Shown here: in pieces, positions 34,680-44,309 of the stretch
Layout: each line of letters begins with the position of its first letter
Position numbering within the stretch: position 1 is the first letter of the stretch
Origin: Sedimentitalea arenosa
Lineage (GTDB): Bacteria; Pseudomonadota; Alphaproteobacteria; Rhodobacterales; Rhodobacteraceae
DNA: 64,000 bases
Direction: 5' to 3'
Assembly: GCF_016428585.1 (NCBI RefSeq)
Contig: NZ_JAELVR010000001.1
Coordinates: forward strand, 62,001 to 126,000
Notes under the pieces: generated by a model
What the model was told of the DNA's origin: nothing
Seen by the model: the letters and a program-made list of their open reading frames with translations, nothing else
Databases searched by the model: none
Made by a program: the position numbers and the translations under genes

Positions 34680-35858
34680 TCATCGGCTGGCGAGTTCGGT
34701 GCCCGCGGCGTGGCCCGAGGACCAGGCCCATTGGAAGTTGTAGCCGCCGAGCCAGCCGGTCACGTCGACGGCTTCGCCGATCGCGAAGAGGCCGGGGATC
34801 TGGCGTGCCTCCATCGAGCGCGAGGAGAGGGCGGCGGTGTCGATGCCGCCGAGGGTGACTTCGGCGGTGCGGTAGCCCTCGCTGCCCGAGGGGGTGAGGG
34901 ACCAGGCCGAGAGCGTCTCGGCCAGTGCTTCGAGGACCGCGTCGGGTTGATCGGCGAGGCGGCCGGAGAGATCGAGCGTGTCCGAGAGGTGATCGACCAG
35001 GCGGGCAGGCAGGTGGCGGGCGAGTTCGGTCGAAAGCCGGCGGCGGCCTTCGCGCTGGCGTTGCGCGCGCAAGGACCGGGCCAGCGGCAAGCCGGGCGTC
35101 AGGTCGACCGTGATGTCCTCGCCTTCGCGCCAGTAGGAGGAAAGCTGCAGCACCGCGGGACCGGAGAGGCCGCGATGGGTGAACAGCAGCGCCTCCTCGA
35201 AGCTTGCGCGGGTGTTGGACAGGCGGACCGGAAGCGACAGGCCGGAGAGCGCGGCGAAGCGGCCTTCGGGGAAGGTGAGGGGCACCAGCGCCGGGCGGGT
35301 TTCGGTGAGCGCGAGGCCGAAGCGTTCCGCGATCTCGTAGGCGAGGCCGGTGGCGCCCATCTTCGGGATCGACTTGCCGCCGGTGGCGAGCACGAGATTG
35401 CGGCAGCTTGCGGTCACACGCCGGCCTTCGCGGTCGAGTTCGAGCGAGAAGCCGCTGTCGGTCTTGCGAAAATCGCGCAGCGTCGTCTGCAGCCACAGGT
35501 CGGCGCCGGCGCGGTCGATCTCGGCCAACAGCATAGAGACGACCTGTTTCGCCGAGCCGTCGCAGAACAGCTGCCCCAGGGTCTTTTCGTGCCAGGCGAT
35601 GCGGTGGCGGTCGACGAGGTCGATGAAATCCCATTGCGTATAGCGGGCGAGCGCCGATTTCGCGAAATGCGGGTTTCCCGAGAGAAAATTCTCGGGCCCC
35701 GCGTGAAGGTTGGTGAAGTTGCAGCGCCCGCCGCCCGAGATGCGGATCTTTTCGCCCGGGGCGCGGGCATGGTCGATCACCAGCGTGCCCGGCCCGGCAT
35801 GGGCGGCGCACATCAGGCCGGCGGCCCCGGCACCGAGGATGATCGTGCGATACTCCAT
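34680..35858 (-). CDS. HI0933/BaiN-like FAD-dependent oxidoreductase
   Basis: A 392-residue flavoprotein. The N-terminal dinucleotide fold is TIILGAGAAGLMCAAHAG, followed by KIRISGGGRCNFTN (diagnostic of the HI0933/YhiN family), the central VLATGGKSIPKMGATGLAYEIAERFG and the C-terminal GLFAIGEAVDVTGWLGGYNFQWAWSSG. The family is FAD-bound and its physiological substrate is generally unknown. It interrupts the dcw cluster on the opposite strand between murD and ftsW, so the cluster cannot be one transcript across this point without long antisense RNA. Confidence 0.87.
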   Translation of the reverse strand: MEYRTIILGAGAAGLMCAAHAGPGTLVIDHARAPGEKIRISGGGRCNFTNLHAGPENFLSGNPHFAKSALARYTQWDFIDLVDRHRIAWHEKTLGQLFCDGSAKQVVSMLLAEIDRAGADLWLQTTLRDFRKTDSGFSLELDREGRRVTASCRNLVLATGGKSIPKMGATGLAYEIAERFGLALTETRPALVPLTFPEGRFAALSGLSLPVRLSNTRASFEEALLFTHRGLSGPAVLQLSSYWREGEDITVDLTPGLPLARSLRAQRQREGRRRLSTELARHLPARLVDHLSDTLDLSGRLADQPDAVLEALAETLSAWSLTPSGSEGYRTAEVTLGGIDTAALSSRSMEARQIPGLFAIGEAVDVTGWLGGYNFQWAWSSGHAAGTELASR

Positions 35859-35984
35859 TGCGTCCGGGTGGCGCGGATTGCGGCCGAACGCAAGTCAAAG
35901 ACGCTGGCCTGAGCGCGGTTTTTGCTGTAGCCTCGCATCACAGACCCCGCAAAGGGGCGAGCAGAGGCAAAACGGCGGTAAACC

Positions 35985-37151
35985 ATGACTGAAATGGTGT
36001 ATGGCGCGGTCCCGGAACGGGGCGGCGAACCTATTCTTCCCAAATGGTGGCGCACGCTCGACAAGTGGTCGATGTCCTGCGTTCTGATGCTCTTCGTCAT
36101 CGGCCTCCTGCTGGGGTTGGCGGCGAGCCCGCCGCTGGCGGCGCGCAACGGGCTGGAACCGTTCCACTACGTCACGCGGCAGGCGGTTTTCGGCACCGCG
36201 GCGCTGATGGCCATGCTGGTGACCTCGATGATGTCGCCGACGCTGGTGCGCCGCCTGTCGGTGCTGGGCTTTCTGGGCGCGTTCGTCGCGATGGCCTTTC
36301 TGCCGGTCTTCGGGACCGATTTCGGCAAGGGCGCCGTGCGCTGGTATTCGCTGGGCTTCGCCTCGGTGCAGCCGTCGGAATTCCTCAAGCCCGGCTTCAT
36401 CGTGGTCTCGGCTTGGCTGATGGCCGCGAGCCAGGAGATCAACGGTCCGCCGGGGCGGACCTGGTCATTCGCGCTGTGCATGGCGATCGTGGCGATGCTG
36501 GTGCTGCAGCCGGATTTCGGGCAGGCCTGCCTGATCCTGTTCGGCTGGGGCGTGATGTATTTCGTCGCGGGCGCGCCGATGGTGCTGCTGGTCGGAATGG
36601 CCGGGCTGGTGGTGCTGGGCGGCACGCTGGCCTATTCCAACTCGGAGCATTTCGCGCGCCGCATCGACGGGTTCCTGTCGCCGGATGTCGATCCGACGAC
36701 GCAGCTTGGCTATGCCACCAACGCGATCCGCGAGGGTGGGCTGTTCGGCGTCGGTGTCGGCGAGGGGCAGGTCAAGTGGTCGCTGCCCGATGCGCACACG
36801 GATTTCATCGTCGCCGTGGCGGCCGAGGAATACGGGCTGGTCCTCGTTCTCATCATCATCGCGCTTTATGCGAGCATCGTGGTGCGGTCGCTGTTCCGTC
36901 TTATGCGCGAGCGAGATCCGTTCATCCGTCTTGCGGGCACCGGGCTGGCCTGCATCTTCGGGGTCCAGGCGATGATCAACATGGGCGTCGCCGTGCGGCT
37001 GTTGCCGGCCAAGGGCATGACCTTGCCGTTCGTCAGCTATGGCGGCTCGTCCCTCATCGCCGGGGGCATCGCGGTCGGGATGCTGCTGGCGATGACCCGC
37101 AGCCGCCCGCAGGGTGAATTCGCCGACCTGTTGAGGGGCCGCGGGCGATGA
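35985..37151 (+). CDS. ftsW: Septal peptidoglycan polymerase FtsW
   Basis: A 388-residue SEDS protein with about ten membrane helices. Family motifs are [36 protein letters not shown] and [19 protein letters not shown]. It polymerises lipid II at the septum with FtsI as partner transpeptidase. The ATG at 35985 follows the divergent flavoprotein gene by 126 bases, so a promoter must be in this gap. Its stop overlaps the murG ATG (37148-37151). Confidence 0.95.
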   Translation: MTEMVYGAVPERGGEPILPKWWRTLDKWSMSCVLMLFVIGLLLGLAASPPLAARNGLEPFHYVTRQAVFGTAALMAMLVTSMMSPTLVRRLSVLGFLGAFVAMAFLPVFGTDFGKGAVRWYSLGFASVQPSEFLKPGFIVVSAWLMAASQEINGPPGRTWSFALCMAIVAMLVLQPDFGQACLILFGWGVMYFVAGAPMVLLVGMAGLVVLGGTLAYSNSEHFARRIDGFLSPDVDPTTQLGYATNAIREGGLFGVGVGEGQVKWSLPDAHTDFIVAVAAEEYGLVLVLIIIALYASIVVRSLFRLMRERDPFIRLAGTGLACIFGVQAMINMGVAVRLLPAKGMTLPFVSYGGSSLIAGGIAVGMLLAMTRSRPQGEFADLLRGRGR

Positions 37152-38242
37152 ACCAGCCGCTGTTGCTGATGGCCGCGGGCGGCACCGGGGGGCACATGTT
37201 CCCGGCCCAGGCGCTGGCCGAGGCGATGCTGCACGAGGGCTGGCGGGTGCGCCTCTCGACGGATGCGCGCGGGGCGCGCTATACCGGTGGCTTTCCCCAT
37301 TCGACCGAGATCACCGAGGTGTCGAGCGCGACATTCGCGCGCGGCGGGCTGGTGTCCAAGGCGATGGTCGCCCCGCGCATCGCCGCGGGCGTTCTGGGAA
37401 TGGCGCGCCAGATGCGGCGCGACCGGCCCGCGGTGGTTGTTGGATTCGGGGGCTATCCGTCGATTCCGGCGCTTGGCGCGGCGGTGTTGCTGAAACACCC
37501 GCGGATGATCCACGAACAGAACGGCGTGTTGGGCCGGGTCAACCAGCTGTTCGCGCCGCGCGTCGCCTGCGTCGCCTGCGGCGTCTGGCCCACCGATCTG
37601 CCCGAGGACGCCAATGGCATCCACGTCGGAAACCCGGTGCGCGCCGCGGTTCTGGACCGGGCCGGGGCCTCGTACATTCCGCCGGGCGACTACCCGATGT
37701 CGCTGCTGGTGATGGGCGGCAGCCAGGGCGCGCGCATCCTGTCGGACGTGGTGCCGGCCGCCGTCGCGGCCTTGCCCGACGCGATCCGCATCCACCTGCG
37801 GGTCAGCCACCAGGCCCGCCCCGAGGACATGGACCGCGTCTCCGAGTCCTATGCCGCGGCGGGCATCTCGGCGGAGGTTCAACCCTTCTTTCACGACGTG
37901 CCGCGCCGGATGAGCGAAGCGCAGCTGGTCATCAGCCGCGCCGGCGCCAGTTCGATCGCCGATCTCACCGTGATCGGGCGTCCGTCGATCCTGATCCCCT
38001 ATGCCGCCGCCGCCGGCGATCACCAGACCGCCAATGCGCGCGGTCTGGTCGAGGCCGGCGCGGCGATCCTCGTTCCGGAAAAAGCGCTTGACGTGTCCGC
38101 CCTCGCGGCGCAAATGGCCGCCGTCCTCGGCAATCCGGACGCGGCCCAGCAGATGAGCGCCGCCGCGCTGTCCGCGGGTATCCCCGACGCGACACAGCGT
38201 CTTGTTGCCCTTGTCAAGGAATTGGCCGAAAGGACCGACTGA
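37148..38242 (+). CDS. murG: UDP-GlcNAc:lipid I N-acetylglucosaminyltransferase MurG
   Basis: A 364-residue GT-B glycosyltransferase. The N-terminal glycine loop is [30 protein letters not shown] and [15 protein letters not shown] are the lipid I and membrane-facing motifs, [13 protein letters not shown] starts the UDP-GlcNAc domain, and [19 protein letters not shown] holds the nucleotide-binding region. It turns lipid I into lipid II at the inner membrane face. Confidence 0.96.
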   Translation: MNQPLLLMAAGGTGGHMFPAQALAEAMLHEGWRVRLSTDARGARYTGGFPHSTEITEVSSATFARGGLVSKAMVAPRIAAGVLGMARQMRRDRPAVVVGFGGYPSIPALGAAVLLKHPRMIHEQNGVLGRVNQLFAPRVACVACGVWPTDLPEDANGIHVGNPVRAAVLDRAGASYIPPGDYPMSLLVMGGSQGARILSDVVPAAVAALPDAIRIHLRVSHQARPEDMDRVSESYAAAGISAEVQPFFHDVPRRMSEAQLVISRAGASSIADLTVIGRPSILIPYAAAAGDHQTANARGLVEAGAAILVPEKALDVSALAAQMAAVLGNPDAAQQMSAAALSAGIPDATQRLVALVKELAERTD

Positions 38243-38266
38243 CCCATGATGGATGGAAGCCCCCTT

Positions 38267-39664
38267 ATGAATGCCGCGACAAAACTGCCCCTGGATGTGG
38301 GCCCGATCCATTTCGTCGGAATCGGCGGCATCGGCATGTCGGGCATCGCCGAAGTGCTGATCAACCACGGCTATACCGTGCAGGGCAGCGACCTGAAGGC
38401 CAGCAAGATCACCGAGCGCCTGGCCCATCTGGGGGCCGAGATCTTCGTCGGGCAGGCCGCCGAAAACCTGGGCGCGGCCGAGGTCGTGGTGATTTCCTCG
38501 GCCATCAAGTGCGGCAACCCGGAGCTGGACGAGGCGCGCAAGCGTGGCCTGCCGGTCGTGCGCCGGGCCGAGATGCTGGCCGAGCTGATGCGGCTGAAGT
38601 CCAACATCGCGGTGGCGGGAACCCACGGCAAGACCACGACGACGACGATGATGGCGGAGTTGATGGTGGCGGGGCATTTCGACCCGACCGTGATCAACGG
38701 CGGCATCATCCATGCCTACGGCTCGAACGCGCGCATGGGGCAGGGCGAATGGATGGTGGTCGAGGCGGACGAGAGCGACGGCACCTTCAACCGGCTGCCC
38801 GCGACCATCGCCATCGTGACCAATATCGACCCCGAGCACATGGAACATTGGGGCGATTTCGAGAAACTGCGCGCGGGCTTCCACGATTTCGTCAGCAACA
38901 TCCCGTTCTACGGGCTGGCCGTCTGCTGCACCGATCACCCCGAGGTGCAGGCGCTGGTCGGGCGCATCACCGACCGCCGCGTCGTCACCTACGGCTTCAA
39001 CGCCCAGGCCGATGTGCGCGCGGTGAACCTGACCTACAGCAAGGGGGTCGCGCATTTCGACATCCAGTTGCAGGCCGAGGACAAGGTGATCGAGGGCTGC
39101 AGCCTGCCGATGCCCGGCGATCACAACGTCTCCAACGCCCTGTCGGCCGTCGCGGTGGCGCGGCACCTGGGCATGAAGACCGACGAGATCCGCACCGCGC
39201 TGGCCAATTTCGGTGGCGTCAACCGGCGCTTCACCAAGGTGGGCGAGGTCGATGGCGTCACCATCATCGACGATTACGGCCACCACCCCGTGGAAATCGC
39301 CGCCGTGCTCAAGGCGGCGCGGCAGGCCTCCGAGGGCCGCGTGATCGCGGTGCACCAGCCGCATCGCTACACCCGCCTGCACAGCCTGTTCGATGATTTC
39401 TGCGCCTGCTTCAACGATGCCGACGTGGTCGCCATCGCCGAGGTCTTCTCTGCCGGCGAGGACCCGATCGAGGGGGCCACGCGCGACGACCTGGTGGCAG
39501 GGCTGATCCGCCACGGTCACCGCCATGCCCGCGCCATCATGTCCGAGGACGATCTCGAACGGCTGGTGCGCGAACAGGCCAAGCCCGGCGACATGGTGGT
39601 CTGCCTCGGCGCCGGCACCATCAGCGCCTGGGCGAACGCCCTGCCGGAGCGGCTGAGGGGCTGA
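38267..39664 (+). CDS. murC: UDP-MurNAc-alanine ligase MurC
   Basis: A 465-residue Mur ligase adding L-alanine to UDP-MurNAc. [22 protein letters not shown] is the UDP-binding start, [17 protein letters not shown] the ATP site, [10 protein letters not shown] and [11 protein letters not shown] central motifs, and [18 protein letters not shown] the C-terminal domain. The ATG at 38267 is chosen because GGAAG lies seven bases before it and the protein then begins MNAATKLP; an in-frame ATG at 38246 adds seven residues. Confidence 0.95.
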   Translation: MNAATKLPLDVGPIHFVGIGGIGMSGIAEVLINHGYTVQGSDLKASKITERLAHLGAEIFVGQAAENLGAAEVVVISSAIKCGNPELDEARKRGLPVVRRAEMLAELMRLKSNIAVAGTHGKTTTTTMMAELMVAGHFDPTVINGGIIHAYGSNARMGQGEWMVVEADESDGTFNRLPATIAIVTNIDPEHMEHWGDFEKLRAGFHDFVSNIPFYGLAVCCTDHPEVQALVGRITDRRVVTYGFNAQADVRAVNLTYSKGVAHFDIQLQAEDKVIEGCSLPMPGDHNVSNALSAVAVARHLGMKTDEIRTALANFGGVNRRFTKVGEVDGVTIIDDYGHHPVEIAAVLKAARQASEGRVIAVHQPHRYTRLHSLFDDFCACFNDADVVAIAEVFSAGEDPIEGATRDDLVAGLIRHGHRHARAIMSEDDLERLVREQAKPGDMVVCLGAGTISAWANALPERLRG

Positions 39665-39670
39665 TACCTG

Positions 39671-40858
39671 ATGGCAGAGCGGCTCAAGCGACGCATCGGC
39701 CCGGCTCTGCTCACCGCGTATGGGGTCGGTGTCATGGTCGGGGCCGGCATCTACGTGCTGGTCGGGGCCGTGGTCGGCGATGCGGGGGTCCATGCCCCGC
39801 TGTCCTTCCTGCTGGCGGGTCTGATCGCCGCGCCGACCGCGCTGAGCTATGCCGAATATTCGACACGCCTGCCCGAAGCGGCGGGCGAGGCCGCCTTTGT
39901 GGGGCAGGGCCTGAACAGCCAGGCCATGGCGCTGATCGTCGGGCTCGCCATCGTCGCCGCCGGCACGCTGTCGGCGGGCGCGGTGCTGCGCGGCGGGGTC
40001 GGCTATCTGACCCATGCCATCGCGATCGATCCGACGCTGGCGATCCTTGTCCTCGGCGCCGCGTTGACGGCGGTCGCGGTGTTCGGCGTTCTCGAAAGCC
40101 TCGCCCTGGTCGCGGTGTTCACCGTGATCGAACTCTCGGGCCTCGTGCTGGTGATCTGGGCGGGCCTGGGGGCCGCGCCGAGTCCCGACTGGGCCGCCCC
40201 GACCGGGATCGTGTGGAGCGGTGTCACGCTCGGCGCCGTGCTGGCCTTCTTCGCCTTCATCGGGTTCGAGGACATCGTCAACATGGCCGAGGAGACCAGC
40301 CGCCCGTCCCGCACCCTGCCGCTGGCCATCCTGCTCTCGCTGGCGATCACCACGGTGATCTATGCGCTGGTCGCGCTGGCGGCGGTGCGCGCCGTGCCGC
40401 TGGGCCAGCTCGTGGCGAGCGAAAGCCCCCTGGCGCTGGTCTGGAGCACCGCGCGCGGCGGCAACGGGGCCTTCCTGTCGGCCATCGCGGTCTTCGCCGC
40501 GCTGAACGGGGTTCTGGCACAGATCGTCATGGCCAGCCGGGTTCTCTTCGGCCTCGGCCGCCGCACCCCCGCGCTGGCGGTGTTTCACCACGCCAGCCCG
40601 CGGTTCGGAACCCCGGTGCTGGCCACGCTGCTGCTGGGGGCCGCGGTGGTGCTGGGCGCGCTCTTCGTGCCTTTCGCGACGCTGGCCGAGACCACGTCCT
40701 CGATCCTGCTCGGCGTGTTCGTGCTGGTGAACCTCGCGTTGATCCTGCAGAAACGGCGCGCGCCCGATGCCCCTTTCCGGGTGCCCATGAGCGTGCCGGT
40801 CGCCGGGCTGGTGCTGTCCCTGGCGGCCCTGTCCGTCGCGTTGGCGGGGCTGGCCTGA
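39671..40858 (+). CDS. APC-family amino acid permease
   Basis: A 395-residue membrane protein with about 12 helices. The first helix reads ALLTAYGVGVMVGAGIYVLVGAVVG, the unwound glycine-rich substrate helix of the APC superfamily. SYAEYSTRLPEAAGEAAF and FFAFIGFEDIVNMAEETSRPSRTLP are further APC motifs. The substrate is unknown; cationic or branched amino acids are usual. It lies between murC and murB in the operon, seven bases after murC, an unusual companion for cell-wall genes. Confidence 0.87.
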   Translation: MAERLKRRIGPALLTAYGVGVMVGAGIYVLVGAVVGDAGVHAPLSFLLAGLIAAPTALSYAEYSTRLPEAAGEAAFVGQGLNSQAMALIVGLAIVAAGTLSAGAVLRGGVGYLTHAIAIDPTLAILVLGAALTAVAVFGVLESLALVAVFTVIELSGLVLVIWAGLGAAPSPDWAAPTGIVWSGVTLGAVLAFFAFIGFEDIVNMAEETSRPSRTLPLAILLSLAITTVIYALVALAAVRAVPLGQLVASESPLALVWSTARGGNGAFLSAIAVFAALNGVLAQIVMASRVLFGLGRRTPALAVFHHASPRFGTPVLATLLLGAAVVLGALFVPFATLAETTSSILLGVFVLVNLALILQKRRAPDAPFRVPMSVPVAGLVLSLAALSVALAGLA

Positions 40859-40892
40859 TGCGGTGCGCCCCCGTTGCTTCCAAGGAGACTCC

Positions 40893-41159
40893 ATGTCGCT
40901 GTCGCTGATCCTCGCCGCGCTCTGGGCGCTGATCGCCAACCTGCTCGCGATGCTGCCCAGCCGGGACAACCACTGGCGCCGCGCCTATGCGCTGATCGTC
41001 GTCGGTATTCCAATTCTGGGCTATGTCACCTATGAGAACGGACCGTGGATCGGGCTGGCGGCCCTGCTGGCCGGAATGTCGGTGCTGCGCTGGCCGCTGA
41101 TCTACCTCGGCCGCTGGACAAAGCGCCAGTTGCAGGACAAGACCACGGCGCGGGACTGA
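40893..41159 (+). CDS. DUF2484 small membrane protein
   Basis: An 88-residue protein with two or three membrane helices: MSLSLILAALWALIANLLAMLPS, then YALIVVGIPILGYVTYENG and GLAALLAGMSVLRWPLIYLG, with a basic cytoplasmic tail. It matches DUF2484, a family I associate with Rhodobacterales and found near murB. AAGGAG lies six bases before the ATG at 40893. Function is unknown; its place in the dcw cluster suggests an envelope role. Confidence 0.8.
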   Translation: MSLSLILAALWALIANLLAMLPSRDNHWRRAYALIVVGIPILGYVTYENGPWIGLAALLAGMSVLRWPLIYLGRWTKRQLQDKTTARD

Positions 41160-41187
41160 TCCCCGCCATCAGACATTGGAGACCCGA

Positions 41188-41484
41188 ATGGACGTCGCCG
41201 GAACCATCGCCTACCTGCCTCTCACCGCCATGATCCTGGGCGCCATTGCCGGCCTTCTGGCCGGGCGGTTCCTGACCGGTCGCTGGCTCTGGGCACTGCC
41301 GATCCTGCTGTGCCTGGCCGCGCTGGTGCTGATCGTGCGCCTTGCCGCGATTCCCGAGGCCGAGGCCGAATCGGCCTTCGGTCCCTTTGTCTGGCTGACG
41401 GGCGGCATCTTCCCGGCGCTCTTCACCGTTGTCATGGGCACGCTGGGCGGGCGCGCCCTGCGCGGCCGGGCGCAGCGGCCGTGA
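41188..41484 (+). CDS. Small membrane protein of unknown function
   Basis: A 98-residue protein with three predicted helices: [42 protein letters not shown] and [20 protein letters not shown]. The tail is basic. I do not recognise a named family. The ATG at 41188 has GGAG about seven bases upstream. Its TGA overlaps the GTG of murB (41481-41484), so it is translationally coupled to murB. Confidence 0.75.
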   Translation: MDVAGTIAYLPLTAMILGAIAGLLAGRFLTGRWLWALPILLCLAALVLIVRLAAIPEAEAESAFGPFVWLTGGIFPALFTVVMGTLGGRALRGRAQRP

Positions 41485-42419
41485 GCGGTGCGCCCGGAAC
41501 GCTTGCCGTGCGCGGCCGGCTGAGCCCGGGCAAGCCCTTGTCGGAACTGACCTGGCTGCGCGTCGGCGGACCGGCGGACTGGCTCTTTCAGCCCGCCGAT
41601 GCCGAGGACCTGGCGCAGGCGCTGGTCGCGCTTTCCCCGGAGGTCGCGGTCTTTCCGATCGGCGTGGGGTCCAACCTGATCGTCCGCGACGGGGGGCTGC
41701 GCGGTGTCGTGATCCGTCTGGGGCGCGGGTTCAACGCGATCGACATCGCGGGCGATACCGTCACCGCCGGCGCCGCCGCGCTGGATGCCCATGTGGCGCG
41801 CAAGGCAGCCGATGCGGGGATCGACCTGACCTTTCTGCGCACCATTCCCGGCAGCATCGGCGGCGCGGTGCGGATGAACGCGGGCTGCTACGGCACCTAT
41901 CTCGCCGATGTGCTGGTCTCGGCCCGCGCGGTCACGCGGCGGGGCGAGATCGTGACCCTGACACCGGCTGATCTGAACCTGCGCTATCGCCAGTCCGACC
42001 TGCCCGAGGGCGCGGTGCTGATCGAGGCGACGCTGCGCGGCCCGGCGGGCGATCCGGCGGAGCTGCACGCCCGGATGGACGCGCAACTGCGCCGCCGCGA
42101 CGAGACCCAGCCGACCAGGGACCGCAGCGCCGGATCGACCTTCCGCAACCCGGCCGGGTTTTCCAGCACCGGGCGGGCCGATGACGTGCACGATCTCAAG
42201 GCCTGGAAACTGATCGACGAGGCCGGCCTGCGCGGGGCGCGCCGGGGTGGCGCGCAGATGAGCGAGAAGCACAGCAACTTCCTCATCAACGCGGGCGGCG
42301 CGACGGCCGCCGATCTCGAAGGTCTGGGCGAAGAGGTGCGAAAAAAGGTTTACGATTCCAGTGGGATCACGCTAGAGTGGGAAATCATGCGGGTGGGCGA
42401 ACCCGCGGATGAACGTTAA
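41481..42419 (+). CDS. murB: UDP-N-acetylenolpyruvoylglucosamine reductase MurB
   Basis: A 312-residue FAD enzyme of the type I/II MurB family. FAD-binding motifs are [37 protein letters not shown] and [18 protein letters not shown]; the catalytic Ser is in SAGSTFRNP, and [25 protein letters not shown] closes the fold. It reduces the enolpyruvyl group to give UDP-MurNAc. The start is a GTG at 41481 within GTGA overlapping the upstream stop. Confidence 0.95.
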   Translation: MSGAPGTLAVRGRLSPGKPLSELTWLRVGGPADWLFQPADAEDLAQALVALSPEVAVFPIGVGSNLIVRDGGLRGVVIRLGRGFNAIDIAGDTVTAGAAALDAHVARKAADAGIDLTFLRTIPGSIGGAVRMNAGCYGTYLADVLVSARAVTRRGEIVTLTPADLNLRYRQSDLPEGAVLIEATLRGPAGDPAELHARMDAQLRRRDETQPTRDRSAGSTFRNPAGFSSTGRADDVHDLKAWKLIDEAGLRGARRGGAQMSEKHSNFLINAGGATAADLEGLGEEVRKKVYDSSGITLEWEIMRVGEPADER

Positions 42420-42527
42420 CCCTTTACCGCGACCCGAACAGGCAAAAAACACGGGCGTGGTGCGCAAAAGGGACCATGAATGACACGGACCAATCAATAA
42501 GGTCCGGAAAACATCGAGGCACATGTC

Positions 42528-43448
42528 GTGGGTCAGTCGAGCAGGACCCCCCGGACAGTGGCGGTATTGATGGGCGGGCCCTCGGCCGAGCGCGAGGTCT
42601 CCCTGTCCAGCGGACGCGAATGCGCCGCTGCACTGCGGGGCGAAGGATTTGAAGTCACCGAACTGGACGCGGGCGCGGACCTTTGCGACCGCCTGCGCGC
42701 GCTGGCGCCCGACGTGGTCTTCAACGCGTTGCATGGCCGCTGGGGCGAGGATGGCTGCGTGCAGGGCCTGCTGGAATGGCTGCGCATCCCCTATACCCAC
42801 TCGGGCGTTCTGTCCTCGGCGCTGGCGATGGACAAGCAGCGCAGCAAGGCCGCGTTCCGCGCCGCGGGGCTGCCGGTGGTCGACAGCGTGATCCGTCCCA
42901 GGGAAGAGGTCATGGCCGCGCATGTGCTGCCGCCGCCCTACGTGGTCAAGCCGAACAACGAAGGTTCGAGCGTCGGCGTGTACCTCGTGAACGAGGCCGC
43001 CAACGGGCCGCCGAAGCTCTCGGAGGACATGCCCGCCGAGGTGATGGTCGAGACCTTCGCGCCGGGGCGCGAGATGACCACGACGGTGATGCGGGACCGC
43101 GCCTTGACCGTGACCGACATCCTGACCGACGGCTGGTATGACTACGACGCCAAGTACAAGCCCGGCGGCTCGCGCCATGTCGTTCCCGCCGACATCCCGG
43201 ACGAGATTTTCGACCTCTGCATGGACTATGCCCTGCGCGCCCACGCGGCGCTGGGATGCCGGGGCGTCAGCCGCACCGATTTCCGCTGGGACGAAAGCCG
43301 CGGCGCCGCGGGGCTGATCCTGCTTGAAACCAACACCCAGCCGGGCATGACTCCGACCTCGCTCTCGCCCGAGCAGGCCGAGGCGGTCGGAATCGGCTTC
43401 GGGGCGCTCTGCCGCTGGATGGTGGAGGACGCCTCGTGCAATCGGTGA
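42528..43448 (+). CDS. ddl: D-alanine--D-alanine ligase Ddl
   Basis: A 306-residue ATP-grasp enzyme. N-terminal VAVLMGGPSAEREVSLSSG, central FNALHGRWGEDGCVQGLLE and YTHSGVLSSALAMDKQRSK, ATP-grasp VVKPNNEGSSVGVY and C-terminal LLETNTQPGMTPTSL are all Ddl motifs. It supplies D-Ala-D-Ala for MurF. The start is a GTG at 42528 with GAGG nine bases upstream; the nearby ATG at 42523 is in another frame. It follows murB after a 108-base gap and overlaps ftsQ by 13 bases. Confidence 0.95.
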   Translation: MGQSSRTPRTVAVLMGGPSAEREVSLSSGRECAAALRGEGFEVTELDAGADLCDRLRALAPDVVFNALHGRWGEDGCVQGLLEWLRIPYTHSGVLSSALAMDKQRSKAAFRAAGLPVVDSVIRPREEVMAAHVLPPPYVVKPNNEGSSVGVYLVNEAANGPPKLSEDMPAEVMVETFAPGREMTTTVMRDRALTVTDILTDGWYDYDAKYKPGGSRHVVPADIPDEIFDLCMDYALRAHAALGCRGVSRTDFRWDESRGAAGLILLETNTQPGMTPTSLSPEQAEAVGIGFGALCRWMVEDASCNR

Positions 43449-44308
43449 ACCCCGTGTCCCGCGACCCCGCCCCCTCGCGCCTGCGCTACCGGATGCAGCG
43501 CTGGATGCTGACGCCGGGCATCCGGCTGGGGCTGCGGGTCGGGATGCCGCTGGCGCTGGTCGTCGCCGCCGCCGGCAGCTACCTCGCCGATGCGGACCGC
43601 CGCGGCGCGCTTGTGCAGCAGGCCGTCGATCTGCGCGAGAGCCTTGAGCAGCGGCCCGAGTTCCTGGTCGGCGTCATGGCCATCGACGGCGCCAGCGCCG
43701 ACCTGTCGGACGCGATCCGCGCCGCCGTGCCGCTGGACTTCCCGATCAGTTCCTTCGATCTCGACCTCGAGTCCATCCGGTCCGCCATCGCCGTGCTCGA
43801 CCCGGTGAAGTCGGTCTCGGTGCGGATCCGTCCGGGCGGCGTGTTGCAGGTCGACGTGGCCGAACGCCAGCCGGTCGTGGTCTGGCGCACCCGCGACGGC
43901 ATCCGCATTCTCGATGAATCCGGCGCCCGGATCTACCAGATCGAGGACCGCAAGAGCCGCCCGGACCTGCCGCTGATCGCGGGCGACGGCGCCCAGTTCG
44001 CGGTGGCGGAGGCGCTTGAGCTCTTCGCCGCGGCCGCGCCGTTGAAAGAGCGGCTGCGCGGCTTGGTGCGGATCGGCGAACGCCGCTGGGACGTGGTGCT
44101 GACCCGCGATCAGCGCATCCTGCTGCCGCCGGACGATCCGGTGCGCGCGCTGGAACGCGTGATCGCGCTGAGCGAGGCGCAGGACATGCTGGAACGTGAC
44201 GTGGCCGTGGTCGACATGCGGCTGGCCGAGCGGCCGACCCTCAGAATGACACCGGATGCCGTGCAGAACTGGTGGCGCATCCGGGACATCAAAGAAAGCG
44301 GGCAATGA
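43436..44308 (+). CDS. ftsQ: Cell division protein FtsQ
   Basis: A 290-residue bitopic protein. A basic cytoplasmic N-terminus (~35 residues) and a membrane helix (LRVGMPLALVVAAAGSYLA) lead to a POTRA domain (FLVGVMAIDGASADLSDAI). The beta domain follows (VKSVSVRIRPGGVLQVDVAERQPVVVWRT and GIRILDESGARI). FtsQ binds FtsL-FtsB and gates septal synthesis. The start is a GTG at 43436 inside ddl. ftsA starts two bases after its stop. Confidence 0.93.
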   Translation: MQSVNPVSRDPAPSRLRYRMQRWMLTPGIRLGLRVGMPLALVVAAAGSYLADADRRGALVQQAVDLRESLEQRPEFLVGVMAIDGASADLSDAIRAAVPLDFPISSFDLDLESIRSAIAVLDPVKSVSVRIRPGGVLQVDVAERQPVVVWRTRDGIRILDESGARIYQIEDRKSRPDLPLIAGDGAQFAVAEALELFAAAAPLKERLRGLVRIGERRWDVVLTRDQRILLPPDDPVRALERVIALSEAQDMLERDVAVVDMRLAERPTLRMTPDAVQNWWRIRDIKESGQ

Positions 44309-44309
44309 A

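Noticed and set aside
37037-40969. A 1310-codon minus-strand open frame
   Set aside because: It is antisense to murG, murC and the permease; a GC-driven shadow.
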